The notes below the pieces were generated by a model. The model searched no databases. It saw nothing but the letters and a program-made list of their open reading frames with translations, and was not told the origin of the DNA. Positions 7,496-15,173 of a stretch of 17,315 nucleotides of DNA are shown here, piece after piece; positions within the stretch are counted from its first letter, which is position 1; every line of letters starts with the position of its first letter. The DNA comes from Holosporales bacterium (GTDB lineage Bacteria > Pseudomonadota > Alphaproteobacteria > UBA3830 > JAIRMZ01): assembly GCA_031255325.1 (NCBI GenBank), contig JAIRST010000039.1, forward strand, positions 1 to 17,315, in the 5' to 3' direction. The position numbers and the translations under genes were made by a program.

Positions 7496-8035
7496 ATGGC
7501 AAGATTGCGTGATGATTATTTTAATGTTATCGTTCCGAGGTTGCGAGAAGAGCTTTCCTGTCATAACAATTTTTCTATTCCGAGACTTATAAAAGTTGTT
7601 TTGAATATGGGTGTTGGGGAAGCAACAACTGATAGTAAGCATGTAAAGATGGCGGTTGATGAATTAACGTGGATTGCGGGACAAAAGGCGGTTGCAACAC
7701 GAGCTCGGAAATCAGTCGCTACTTTTAAAGTACGTGAAGGCCAACAAATTGGAGCGGTTGTAACATTACGTGGGATAAGAATGTATGAATTTATTGATCG
7801 TTTAATTTCGATTGCGCTTCCTCGTGTGCGAGATTTTCGTGGGCTTTCTTCGCATTCCTTTGATGGAAAGGGGAATTATTCTTTCGGTATTAAAGAGCAG
7901 ATCATTTTCCCGGAAGTGGGATCAAAAAATGTAGATGTGATTCGTGGGTTGGATGTATGCGTTGTAACAACGGCAAAAACCGACGAGGAATGTTATAGTT
8001 TGCTCAAAGCGTTTAATTTTCCATTTATGGCATAG
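7496..8035 (+). CDS. rplE: 50S ribosomal protein L5
   Basis: L5 binds 5S rRNA and contacts P-site tRNA and S13 in the central protuberance bridge. From ATG 7496 the protein is 179 residues, the typical family length, starting MARLRDDYFNVIVPRL. It has VVLNMGVGEA, the GQKAVATRARKSVATFKVRE stretch, ALPRVRDFRGLS and YSFGIKEQIIFPEV. An alternative GTG at 7484 overlaps the rplX stop as GTGA and would add MRKS; this second start cannot be excluded. Only 7 bases separate the stop from rpsN. Confidence 0.96.
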   Translation: MARLRDDYFNVIVPRLREELSCHNNFSIPRLIKVVLNMGVGEATTDSKHVKMAVDELTWIAGQKAVATRARKSVATFKVREGQQIGAVVTLRGIRMYEFIDRLISIALPRVRDFRGLSSHSFDGKGNYSFGIKEQIIFPEVGSKNVDVIRGLDVCVVTTAKTDEECYSLLKAFNFPFMA

Positions 8036-8042
8036 GATTAAC

Positions 8043-8348
8043 ATGGCACGTAAAAGTTCAATAGAACATTCAATTTGGATACAAAAGACTGTTCAACGTC
8101 AGAAGGTGCGTCGATCTGCTCTTAAGGGGGTTATAATGGACAAAAAAATCGACCCAGCGGAACGTTTTCAAGCGCAATTGAAATTATCTGCTCTTCCAAG
8201 GAATGGAGCGGCTTCTCGTATTCGCAATCGGTGTTTGTTGACAGGACGTTCTCGAGGGGTGTACCGGAAATTCCGGTTATCGAGACTTATGTTTAGGGAA
8301 ATGGCTTCAGCGGGGCTTCTGCCAGGTGTTCGAAAGGCGAGTTGGTAG
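8043..8348 (+). CDS. rpsN: 30S ribosomal protein S14, zinc-independent form
   Basis: S14 is a 30S head protein that helps assemble S3 and S10. The 101-residue product is the long form without the two CxxC zinc ligands: the region that carries them in short S14 reads RNRCLLTGRSRGVYRKF, with a single cysteine. The C-terminus LMFREMASAGLLPGVRKASW is characteristic. The ATG has TAGGAT just upstream, overlapping the rplE stop. The stop TAG directly abuts the rpsH ATG. Confidence 0.96.
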   Translation: MARKSSIEHSIWIQKTVQRQKVRRSALKGVIMDKKIDPAERFQAQLKLSALPRNGAASRIRNRCLLTGRSRGVYRKFRLSRLMFREMASAGLLPGVRKASW

Positions 8349-8744
8349 ATGTCAATTGGAGACCCTATTGCAGATATGTTAGCGCGCATTCGCAATGCGC
8401 AATGTCGTGCGCATGCAGCAACGCTTGTACCCGCTTCGCGTTTCAGAGCAGGAGTTCTGGAAGCGCTTACACGAGAAGGCTATATTCAGGGGTATGAAAA
8501 GCTTAGTGTAGATGATATTCCTTATTTTAAGATTTTATTGAGCTATCATGAAGGTCGTGGGGTGATTGTTGATATGAAGCGCGTTTCCCGTTCGGGGTGT
8601 CGTGTGTATTCAAAAATTAAGGATCTGCCAAGGGTTCGTAATGGCTTGGGGATCTCTATCCTTTCAACTTCAAAGGGGGTTCTTTCAGATGCTGAAGCGC
8701 GTGCAGAGAACTTGGGGGGCGAAGTCTTGTGTACAGTATTTTAG
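8349..8744 (+). CDS. rpsH: 30S ribosomal protein S8
   Basis: S8 is a primary binder of 16S rRNA helix 21 and, in E. coli, the translational repressor of the spc operon. The 131-residue product starts MSIGDPIADMLARIRNAQ and contains the central VDMKRVSRSGCRVY and the C-terminal signature GLGISILSTSKGVLSDAEAR. All are standard. Its ATG touches the rpsN stop. I could not make out an S8-binding mimic near rplE by eye, so feedback by S8 is possible but not shown. Confidence 0.96.
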   Translation: MSIGDPIADMLARIRNAQCRAHAATLVPASRFRAGVLEALTREGYIQGYEKLSVDDIPYFKILLSYHEGRGVIVDMKRVSRSGCRVYSKIKDLPRVRNGLGISILSTSKGVLSDAEARAENLGGEVLCTVF

Positions 8745-8753
8745 GTGTTTGAT

Positions 8754-9290
8754 ATGTCGAGGGTAGGCAGAAGTTGCATAGCCGTTCCGGAAAATGTTCA
8801 GGTTTCTCTCAATGGGCAACTTATTGAAGGCAAAAGTGTGCATGGAAGTTTTTCCTTGACTCTCCCTGAAGGGGTTTTTGTTGCATATGCCGAGGCGCAT
8901 TTATCTCTATCTATTTCATGTGCGCAGGATAATCGTTTGCGTGCCTTATGGGGAACGATGCGGTCTTTGCTAGCAGGATATATTGCGGGGTTGGAAAATC
9001 CCTTTGTATGTAAGATAGATCTTATTGGGGTTGGCTATAAAGCAAGCCTCCAAGGACAAAATTTGGTTTTGAACTTAGGATATAGTCATGAAATTGTTTT
9101 TCCGATTCCACATGATGTAAAAATTGTTTGTGAAAAACCTACAACGATTGTGGTGTCGGGCACAAATAAGCAACGTGTGGGGCAGGTTATTCGTCAGCTG
9201 CAAACCTATCGTCCTCCAGAGCCTTATAAAGGAAAAGGGCTTATTCGCAGTGGGCAGTATGTCCTTAGGAAGGAAGGAAAAAAGAAATAA
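8754..9290 (+). CDS. rplF: 50S ribosomal protein L6
   Basis: L6 lies near the factor-binding site and sarcin-ricin loop of 50S. From ATG 8754 the protein has 178 residues (usual 176-178) starting MSRVGRSCIAVP, with two repeated L6 folds. The second fold has LIGVGYKASLQGQNLVLNLG, SHEIVFPIP and the C-terminal RPPEPYKGKGLI. A GTG at 8745 would add three residues; AGG at 8743-8745 is well spaced for the ATG. The first half (27-75) is more divergent from other bacteria than the second. The C-terminus is basic (RKEGKKK). Confidence 0.95.
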   Translation: MSRVGRSCIAVPENVQVSLNGQLIEGKSVHGSFSLTLPEGVFVAYAEAHLSLSISCAQDNRLRALWGTMRSLLAGYIAGLENPFVCKIDLIGVGYKASLQGQNLVLNLGYSHEIVFPIPHDVKIVCEKPTTIVVSGTNKQRVGQVIRQLQTYRPPEPYKGKGLIRSGQYVLRKEGKKK

Positions 9291-9293
9291 ATT

Positions 9294-9650
9294 ATGTCGC
9301 GTTTGGATTCAAAATTTCAGAGACGTGCAGAGCGTGTGCGCTGTCAGGTGCGTCGTGTTAGTGGTGGGCGACCACGACTTTCCGTTTTTCGTTCACAGCG
9401 TCATATTTATGCGCAGTTGATTGACGATGAGCGTGCGATAACAGTATGTACTGCCTCTACAATGGATAAATTGCTTACGCTTCCTAAAACAAGTGCAGTG
9501 CAAGCAGCTGAGTGTGTGGGAGCTCTTATTGCAGAACGGGCGCGGGCGGCTGGTATCGAAAAGGTTGTATTCGACCGCGGAGGATATCGATATCACGGCA
9601 AGATAAAAGCGCTTGCTGAAGCAGCCCGACAAGGTGGCTTGTCATTTTAA
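9294..9650 (+). CDS. rplR: 50S ribosomal protein L18
   Basis: L18 binds 5S rRNA together with L5 and L25-type proteins in the central protuberance. The 118-residue product has the basic N-terminus RRAERVRCQVRRVSGGRPRL, then SVFRSQRHIYAQLIDDE and the C-terminal FDRGGYRYHGKIKALAEAAR, which is diagnostic. The length is normal. It starts 3 bases after the rplF stop; purine-rich AAGGAAGGAAA lies inside the end of rplF. Confidence 0.96.
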   Translation: MSRLDSKFQRRAERVRCQVRRVSGGRPRLSVFRSQRHIYAQLIDDERAITVCTASTMDKLLTLPKTSAVQAAECVGALIAERARAAGIEKVVFDRGGYRYHGKIKALAEAARQGGLSF

Positions 9651-9664
9651 TGAAGGAGTAAGGC

Positions 9665-10216
9665 ATGAGTCGGAAAGCAAATGAGAGTTCAGAGAAAGAT
9701 TCTCAGGTAGGATATACTGAGAAGCTTGTCTCGGTCAATCGTATTGCAAAAGTGGTAAAAGGAGGAAAACGCTTTTCCTTCTCGGCTCTTGTCGTGATAG
9801 GAGACGGTAAAGGGCGCGTGGGATTTGCTACGGGAAAAGCGCGTGAAGTGCTAGATGCCGTGAAAAAAGCCTCTGAGCGCGCGCGGCGACAGATGATCCG
9901 TGTTCCATTGCGAGAATCGCGTACCATTCATCATGATGTAACCGGGCATTTTGGGGCTGGACGCGTTGTCTTGCGAGCGGCTCCTGCAGGAACGGGAATT
10001 ATTGCAGGGGGAGCGATGCGGGCTGTTTTTGAAGTTTTAGGGGTTCAAGACTTGGTTAGTAAATGCATTGGATCGGCAAATCCGCATAATATGGTACGCT
10101 CTACGTTTACAGCTTTGCAGGCAATGATGTCACCGCGAGTGATTGCAAGTAAACGCGGGAAGCGCGTAAGCGATATTACGTCGCGACGACAATCTTCTCA
10201 AGATTCTGGTAAATAA
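9665..10216 (+). CDS. rpsE: 30S ribosomal protein S5
   Basis: S5 contributes to decoding accuracy and mRNA unwinding and forms part of the spectinomycin site. The 183-residue product has a double-stranded-RNA-binding-like N domain with NRIAKVVKGGKRFSFSALVV and GDGKGRVGFATGKA, then GAGRVVLRAAPAGTGIIAGG and GSANPHNMVRSTF. The KGG loop where E. coli spectinomycin-resistance changes fall looks unaltered. A GAAGGAGTAAGG region precedes the ATG, one of the clearest ribosome binding sites in the window. A serine-rich tail (SRRQSSQDSGK) is species specific. Confidence 0.97.
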   Translation: MSRKANESSEKDSQVGYTEKLVSVNRIAKVVKGGKRFSFSALVVIGDGKGRVGFATGKAREVLDAVKKASERARRQMIRVPLRESRTIHHDVTGHFGAGRVVLRAAPAGTGIIAGGAMRAVFEVLGVQDLVSKCIGSANPHNMVRSTFTALQAMMSPRVIASKRGKRVSDITSRRQSSQDSGK

Positions 10217-10219
10217 AAA

Positions 10220-10423
10220 ATGATAAAAAAGAAAGAAAATTTGGAAGCTTTTATTCGCGTCACGCAAGTGGGTAGCGCAATTCGTCGGCAGGAGCGCCAA
10301 TTTTTATGTTTAAAAGCACTCGGTTTGGGACGTATTGGAAAGACAGTGCGTTTGCTTGATACACCGGCATGTCGTGGTCTTGTGCGTTGTGTGCAGCATC
10401 TGGTAAAGATGGAGGCGGAGTAG
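10220..10423 (+). CDS. rpmD: 50S ribosomal protein L30
   Basis: L30 is a small 50S protein with a ferredoxin-like fold, absent from some bacteria. The 67-residue product has the signature IRVTQVGSAIRRQERQ, LGLGRIGKTVRLLDTPACRG and LVRCVQHLVKM. The usual length is about 60 residues; the extra residues are at the lysine-rich N-terminus. The gap to rpsE is only 3 bases and no Shine-Dalgarno is seen (A-rich), so initiation probably depends on ribosomes ending rpsE. Confidence 0.94.
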   Translation: MIKKKENLEAFIRVTQVGSAIRRQERQFLCLKALGLGRIGKTVRLLDTPACRGLVRCVQHLVKMEAE

Positions 10424-10427
10424 AAAA

Positions 10428-10901
10428 ATGACAGAAACGCTTGCAACAATTTTAAAGGCACGTACAGGACGAGATCGTCGGCGTATTGGACGGGGTATCG
10501 GTTCTGGGCGCGGAAAAACATCTGGATATGGGCACAAAGGTGCACGCGCCCGTTCTGGGGGTACAAAATGTGCTTTTGAAGGAGGGCAGATGCCTATTTA
10601 CAGGCGCTTGCCGAAACGAGGATTTACGCCTTTAACCAGCAATAGGGGGATGTTTTGTCTAAATCTTTTAGATTTGCAACGTTTGGTTGATGTTGGGAAA
10701 CTAAAAACAGGAGATCATGTGACACTTGAAAGTTTGAAAACGTGTGGAGTGTTACGAAACTCTGCTCAAGTTATTCGCTTGTTAGGAAAAGGGAAGCTTT
10801 CCGTTCCTTTGAAGATTTCCGTTGATTATGTAACGCCTTCTGCTTCTCAAGCTGTTGTAGCGGCGGGGGGGGAGATTCTTTCGACACGGGTAGACGCTTA
10901 A
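10428..10901 (+). CDS. rplO: 50S ribosomal protein L15
   Basis: L15 is a late-assembly 50S protein with a long basic extension. The 157-residue product shows the glycine and arginine rich start RIGRGIGSGRGKTSGYGHKG, then FEGGQMPIYRRLPKRGF. The C-terminal globular part reads LGKGKLSVPLKISVDYVTPS. GGAGGCGGAG lies upstream, inside the end of rpmD. Its stop overlaps the secY ATG by one base (TAATG), the usual L15-SecY coupling. Confidence 0.96.
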   Translation: MTETLATILKARTGRDRRRIGRGIGSGRGKTSGYGHKGARARSGGTKCAFEGGQMPIYRRLPKRGFTPLTSNRGMFCLNLLDLQRLVDVGKLKTGDHVTLESLKTCGVLRNSAQVIRLLGKGKLSVPLKISVDYVTPSASQAVVAAGGEILSTRVDA

Positions 10902-12241
10902 TGGCTTCTGGAAAAGAAGGAGCTTCTCCTTTTGCTCGTGGATTTGACTTTTCGACGTTTTCTCAAGCGACGGATTTAAAGAAGCGTATTTTATTTACAT
11001 TAGCGGCGCTTTTTATTTACCGGTTAGGGACGTTCGTTCCTTTGCCAGGATTGAATCCTGATATCATTGCCGAGGTCGGACGCCGAAACATGGGAGGGTT
11101 GCTCGGCATGTTCGACATGTTCTCAGGAGGAGCGTTAGGACGTATGACGATATTTGCCTTAGGGTTAATGCCTTACATCTCGGCAAGTATCATCATCCAG
11201 CTTTTTACCGTTATCGCGCCAACTCTTGAGGCGCTGAAAAAGGAGGGGGAAAGTGGTCGCCGGCGTTTAAGTCAATATACACGTTATTTAACTGTTTTTA
11301 TCGCATTTATTCACTCGTATGGTATTTGTGTGACATTGATGTCAGCCTCTGCTACAGCAGGGGCGATCGTTATAGGGAAGCTTTTTTTTGTTGTTGCTAT
11401 TCCAAGCCTTATTGGAGGAACGCTTTTTCTGATGTGGGTAGGGGAGCAAGTAACGTCGCGTGGTATTGGGAACGGTGCTTCTTTGATCATTTTTGCAGGT
11501 ATCGTGGCAAACTTGCCTCGTGCGGTGATGAATGCTTTAGAAATGGGAAAAACGGGAGCTTTATCTCCTACGATGCTGTTCTTAATAGGTGTTGTCATTG
11601 TAGCAGCTATTGCGTTTGTTGTGTTTATAGAACGGGCGCAACGACGTATTCCTATTCATTATCCTCAGCGCCAATCCTCTATCGGAAAAGGCAATATGCA
11701 AGATTCTACGCACCTTCCTTTAAAGTTGAATTCTTCGGGGGTTATTCCTCCTATTTTCGCGAGTTCTTTGTTGTTGCTTCCTGCGACTATTATAAGCTTT
11801 GTGGGAGGAGAGTGGGGGCAGGTAATCTCTCCATATTTATCGCCAACGCATCCGGTGTATAATATAATTTATGTTACTTTATTGGTGTTTTTTGCCTTTT
11901 TTTATACAGCGATTATTTTTAATCCTTCGGAAACAGCTGAGAACCTACGTAAAGCAGGGGGATTTATTCCTGGAGTACGGCCTGGGCAGCATACGGCTCA
12001 GTATTTAGATTCCATTTTAACACGACTAACGGTTATTGGTTCGGCCTATTTAGTTGTTATTTGTTTATTACCTCAGGTATTGATTGCAAAAATGTCTGTT
12101 CCTTTTTATTTTGGGGGGACAAATATTCTGATTATTGTGAGTGTGACGATTGAAACAGTGTCTCAAGTGTACACGCATCTTTTAGCGCATCAGTATCAAG
12201 GGGTTTTAAGAAAAGCACGGAACAAAGGGCGTATTAAATGA
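10901..12241 (+). CDS. secY: Protein translocase subunit SecY
   Basis: SecY is the channel subunit of the SecYEG translocon in the cytoplasmic membrane. The 446-residue product has about ten hydrophobic segments. The first is near residues 28-45, followed by the plug region MGGLLGMFDMFSGGALGRMT and YISASIIIQL. Also seen are GIGNGASLIIFAGI (TM5), HLPLKLNSSGVIPPIFASS (around TM7), the cytoplasmic loop GGFIPGVRPGQHTAQYLD with the conserved arginine that contacts SecA and ribosomes, and the end HLLAHQYQGVLRKARNKG. The gene overlaps rplO at its start and adk at its end (ATGA), so it is embedded in coupled translation. Confidence 0.98.
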   Translation: MASGKEGASPFARGFDFSTFSQATDLKKRILFTLAALFIYRLGTFVPLPGLNPDIIAEVGRRNMGGLLGMFDMFSGGALGRMTIFALGLMPYISASIIIQLFTVIAPTLEALKKEGESGRRRLSQYTRYLTVFIAFIHSYGICVTLMSASATAGAIVIGKLFFVVAIPSLIGGTLFLMWVGEQVTSRGIGNGASLIIFAGIVANLPRAVMNALEMGKTGALSPTMLFLIGVVIVAAIAFVVFIERAQRRIPIHYPQRQSSIGKGNMQDSTHLPLKLNSSGVIPPIFASSLLLLPATIISFVGGEWGQVISPYLSPTHPVYNIIYVTLLVFFAFFYTAIIFNPSETAENLRKAGGFIPGVRPGQHTAQYLDSILTRLTVIGSAYLVVICLLPQVLIAKMSVPFYFGGTNILIIVSVTIETVSQVYTHLLAHQYQGVLRKARNKGRIK

Positions 12242-12879
12242 TTCTTCTTTTATTTGGATGTCCCGGTTCTGGAAAAGGGACGCAAGCGCAACGTTTGGTA
12301 TCGGAGTGTGGTTTTTCTCATGTATCAACAGGTGAATTGTTGCGGCGAGAAATAGTGGAAGAGACGCCAATTGGCTTAAAAGTCGCTGATGTTGTAAAAT
12401 CTGGGGGATTGGTTTCTGATGTTATTGTAACCCAGGTGGTTAATGAGCACTTGCCCAGGTTGCTAGAAGAAAAAGATGTTATTTTGGATGGTTATCCCAG
12501 AGCACTCGGTCAAGTGGAAGCGCTTGATGTGTTATGTGCAAGCTTGCCTCATACAGAGATTCATGCTATTTACCTTAACGTCGATCCATTATTGTTAGAG
12601 GACCGTCTTTTAAGGCGTGCTTCCTGTGAAGCATGTGGGACGATTGGTGCTTTAAAAACTGAGGGAACATTTGTATGTTCTTTTTGTGGAGGTGAAAAAT
12701 TTGTGCAGCGTCAGGATGATAATAAGCAAGTGGTGCAAATACGGCTGAAAGAATATTGGAAAGTTACCGCTCCTATACTGCAAGTTTACCGTAAGAGAAA
12801 GCAACTTTTAGAGATAGATGGTTCTGCCGATACGGAAATTGTTTTTCAAAAGATTAAAGAGGTCATTGCGGGGTTTTGA
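12238..12879 (+). CDS. adk: Adenylate kinase with four-cysteine LID
   Basis: Adenylate kinase converts ATP and AMP to two ADP in the cytoplasm. The 213-residue protein has the P-loop GCPGSGKGT (7-15), the AMP site STGELLRRE (30-38), DGYPRALGQVEALD (84-97) and RQDDNKQVVQIRLKEYWK in the LID and after it. The LID carries Cys130, Cys133, Cys147 and Cys150 in a C-x2-C and C-x2-C arrangement, the pattern of metal-binding (usually zinc) LIDs known in Gram-positive and some alphaproteobacterial (for example Paracoccus) adenylate kinases. The P-loop has Cys8 where proline is common. The ATG overlaps the secY stop (ATGA). Placement between secY and rpsM without rpmJ is typical of alphaproteobacteria. 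Confidence 0.96.
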   Translation: MILLLFGCPGSGKGTQAQRLVSECGFSHVSTGELLRREIVEETPIGLKVADVVKSGGLVSDVIVTQVVNEHLPRLLEEKDVILDGYPRALGQVEALDVLCASLPHTEIHAIYLNVDPLLLEDRLLRRASCEACGTIGALKTEGTFVCSFCGGEKFVQRQDDNKQVVQIRLKEYWKVTAPILQVYRKRKQLLEIDGSADTEIVFQKIKEVIAGF

Positions 12880-12908
12880 ATCTTTATGCACCAAGAAGGA
12901 GATAGAAT

Positions 12909-13286
12909 GTGGCGCGTATAGCAGGCGTGAATTTGCCAGATAAGAAAAGAGTTGAGATTGCCCTAAGGTACCTTTATGGGATTGGGCCTACGCTCGCGAG
13001 GCGAATTTGTATAAATTTAGGAATTCCAGAATCTCGGCGTGTGTTTGAATTGACAGAAGAAGAGATGCTAAAGATCCGCGAAGCTTTAGACAAGGGATTC
13101 CAAGTTGAGGGGGATCTTCGTCGTGTAGTGACTATGAATATTAAGCGCTTGATGGATCTTGGGTGTTATCGAGGGCTACGTCATCGCAAACGTCTTCCGG
13201 TACGAGGTCAACGAACGCATACTAATGCGCGAACACGTAAGGGGCGCGCTGTTGCTATTGCGGGCAAGAAAAAGGCAACAAAGTAG
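12909..13286 (+). CDS. rpsM: 30S ribosomal protein S13
   Basis: S13 contacts the P-site tRNA and L5 across the subunit interface. The 125-residue product starts with a GTG codon and reads (M)ARIAGVNLPDKKRVEIAL, then YGIGPTLARRI, DLGCYRGLRHRKRLPVRGQR and THTNARTRKG. AAGGAG at 12896-12901 is 7 bases before the GTG and settles the start; an ATG two bases earlier is out of frame. The 29-base gap after adk is the second longest inside the cluster (fusA-tuf has 24, others less), but I saw no terminator or convincing promoter in it. Confidence 0.97.
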   Translation: MARIAGVNLPDKKRVEIALRYLYGIGPTLARRICINLGIPESRRVFELTEEEMLKIREALDKGFQVEGDLRRVVTMNIKRLMDLGCYRGLRHRKRLPVRGQRTHTNARTRKGRAVAIAGKKKATK

Positions 13287-13294
13287 GGAATTTT

Positions 13295-13684
13295 ATGGCA
13301 TACAAAACGACACGTGCGAAAAAAAGAGATCGACGGTTGATCATTGCTGGTGTAGCGCATATTGATGCAACATTTAATAATACGGTTGTTACCATCACGG
13401 ATATGCAAGGCAATACGATTGCTTGGTCGACGGCGGGAAGTTCAGGATTTAAAGGATCACGTAAGTCGACGCCGTACGCCGCGCAGCTTGCAGCAGAGCA
13501 AGTAGGTTCCAAGGCTATTGAATTTGGAATGAAGACACTAGATGTAGAAATTAAAGGGCCTGGTGCTGGGCGAGAATCGGCGTTGCGTAGTTTGCAAGCG
13601 ATTGGATTTGTGATTAATTCCATTCGTGATGTAACGCCCATTCCTCATAATGGGTGCCGGCCTCCGAAACGGCGACGAGTCTGA
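13295..13684 (+). CDS. rpsK: 30S ribosomal protein S11
   Basis: S11 forms part of the 30S platform near the E site and the mRNA exit. The 129-residue product has HIDATFNNTVVTITDMQGNT, SSGFKGSRKSTPYAAQ, IKGPGAGRESALRSL and the invariant end TPIPHNGCRPPKRRRV. Sequence and length are standard. It lies 8 bases after the rpsM stop and 13 bases before the chosen rpoA start. Confidence 0.97.
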   Translation: MAYKTTRAKKRDRRLIIAGVAHIDATFNNTVVTITDMQGNTIAWSTAGSSGFKGSRKSTPYAAQLAAEQVGSKAIEFGMKTLDVEIKGPGAGRESALRSLQAIGFVINSIRDVTPIPHNGCRPPKRRRV

Positions 13685-13697
13685 AAGGAAGTCTAAA

Positions 13698-14741
13698 GTG
13701 AAGGGAAGTGTTTCAGTGGTTCGTAAGCAATGGCAAGATCTGATAAAACCTTATAAACTCCAAATGGAAGCAGAGGGGGCGCATTGTTGTATTGCGACGG
13801 TTGTTGCTGAGCCGCTTGAGCGTGGTTTTGGGGTAACGTTGGGGAACTCTTTGAGACGGGTTCTTCTATCTTCACTTACAGGAGCGGCAGTAACTTCGGT
13901 TAAAATAGAGGGTGTGCTGCATGAATTTTCAGTACTACCGGGTGTTCTTGAAGATGTAACGGATATTGTTTTAAACGTTAAAGAGTTAAAGTTGGCTTCT
14001 TCTGCAACAGGACCGCAGCGTCTTTTTGTGTCTGCGGTTGGGCCATGTGAAGTGCGCGCTAGTATGATCGAAACAGGAGGAATGGTCACTGTTTTAGATC
14101 CTGATCATCTGATTTGCACTCTTGATACGGGAGCAAAATTTTCGATGGAGATGGCTGTTGAAACGGGGCGTGGATATGTTCCTGCTGACAAAAATAGAAC
14201 AGATGAAATGCCTATAGGAACGCTTCCTGTGGATGCTATTTTTAGTCCTGTGAGGAAAGTTTCCTACAAAGTCGATAATACGCGTGTTGGTAATGCGACG
14301 GATTATGATAAATTAACCTTAATAGTAGAAACAAATGGAGCAACTTCTCCGGAAGATGCTATTACTATTGCTGCGCGAACGCTGCAAGATCAGCTCCAGC
14401 AATTTGTCAATTGCAACCTTGAAGAACAAGAAATGACGCCTGATATCTCGATGGGGGTGGCGATACCATGCGATCCGAACTTGTTACGTCGAATTGAAGA
14501 GTTAGAGTTTTCGGTTCGTGTGTTAAATTGTTTAAAAGGCGAAAATATTGTTTATGTCGGCGATTTGGTTCAGTTTTCTGAGTATAAGATGCTTCGTACA
14601 CCAAATTTTGGGCGTAAGTCTTTGAATGAAATTAAAGAGGTTTTAGCGCGGATGGATCTTGCTTTAGGGATGGAGGTTCCAGGTTGGCCTCCTGAGAATA
14701 TTGATGATCTTGCGCAGCGGTCGCATGAAGGTTTTTGCTAG
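13698..14741 (+). CDS. rpoA: DNA-directed RNA polymerase subunit alpha
   Basis: The alpha dimer scaffolds assembly of RNA polymerase, and its C-terminal domain contacts UP elements and activators. The 347-residue product has the N-terminal domain with ERGFGVTLGNSLRRVLLSSL and EGVLHEFSVLPGV, a linker around residues 244-262, and a C-terminal domain with SVRVLNCLKGENIVYVGDL and NFGRKSLNEIKEVLA. Arg274 and Asn277 match the DNA-contacting Arg265 and Asn268 of E. coli. I chose GTG 13698, with AAGGAA about 7 bases upstream. The frame stays open back to 13650 inside rpsK, and a GTG at 13716 would shorten the protein by six residues, bringing it closer to the usual alphaproteobacterial N-terminus. 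Confidence 0.97.
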   Translation: MKGSVSVVRKQWQDLIKPYKLQMEAEGAHCCIATVVAEPLERGFGVTLGNSLRRVLLSSLTGAAVTSVKIEGVLHEFSVLPGVLEDVTDIVLNVKELKLASSATGPQRLFVSAVGPCEVRASMIETGGMVTVLDPDHLICTLDTGAKFSMEMAVETGRGYVPADKNRTDEMPIGTLPVDAIFSPVRKVSYKVDNTRVGNATDYDKLTLIVETNGATSPEDAITIAARTLQDQLQQFVNCNLEEQEMTPDISMGVAIPCDPNLLRRIEELEFSVRVLNCLKGENIVYVGDLVQFSEYKMLRTPNFGRKSLNEIKEVLARMDLALGMEVPGWPPENIDDLAQRSHEGFC

Positions 14742-14756
14742 GTTTGAGAGAAAGCT

Positions 14757-15167
14757 ATGAAACATAAGATAAAAGGAAGAAAGTTTGGTCGGCCTTCTGC
14801 GCAGCGTAAAGCGTTGTTATCAAGTCTTACTAAATCGCTTTTTGCATACGAGCAAATTGTAACAACGCTTGCGAAAGCAAAAGATGTGCGGTCCTATGCC
14901 GAGAAATTAATTACTTATGGAAAAAAAGGAGGATTAGCACAACGACGTGATCTTTTTTCAATATTGCGTGATGATACTTTAACTGAAAAGGTGATGAGCG
15001 TATTTGCTAACCGTTATAAAGCACGGTCTGGAGGGTATACACGCGTTTTGCATTGTGGTTTTCGCCAGGGAGACTGTGCATCTATGGCTATTATAGAGTT
15101 GGTTGATCGTGACACAACATTAAAGCGTGGTCTTTCTACTGAGATAGCTGAAGCTGTAAAAGTGTAA
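14757..15167 (+). CDS. rplQ: 50S ribosomal protein L17
   Basis: L17 lies beside the tunnel exit on the 50S surface. The 136-residue product begins MKHKIKGRKFGRPSAQRKAL and contains YEQIVTTLAKAKDVRSYAEK and the C-terminal RYKARSGGYTRVLHCGFRQG then SMAIIELVDRD. The length is typical of alphaproteobacteria, a little longer than the E. coli protein's core. It is the usual last gene of the alpha operon, but here another frame starts 6 bases after its stop with no terminator between. Confidence 0.96.
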   Translation: MKHKIKGRKFGRPSAQRKALLSSLTKSLFAYEQIVTTLAKAKDVRSYAEKLITYGKKGGLAQRRDLFSILRDDTLTEKVMSVFANRYKARSGGYTRVLHCGFRQGDCASMAIIELVDRDTTLKRGLSTEIAEAVKV

Positions 15168-15173
15168 GAAATT

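Noticed and set aside
11326..11862. 178-codon open frame in another frame inside secY
   Set aside because: It lies wholly within the conserved secY coding region. Its translation is rich in Cys, Tyr and Ser with no recognisable motif, typical of a shadow frame.
12880..12908. Possible missing rpmJ (L36) between adk and rpsM
   Set aside because: The gap is only 29 bases and cannot hold the roughly 38-41 codons of L36. Absence from this slot is normal for alphaproteobacteria, which carry rpmJ elsewhere.
13255..13641. 128-codon minus-strand open frame opposite rpsK
   Set aside because: It is the antisense of a textbook S11 gene, has no family resemblance or ribosome binding site and crosses a gene boundary.
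13650..13697. N-terminal extension of RNA polymerase alpha into rpsK
   Set aside because: The GTG at 13698 has AAGGAA at good spacing; the extension is unlike known alpha subunits and encoded by the conserved S11 C-terminus in another frame.
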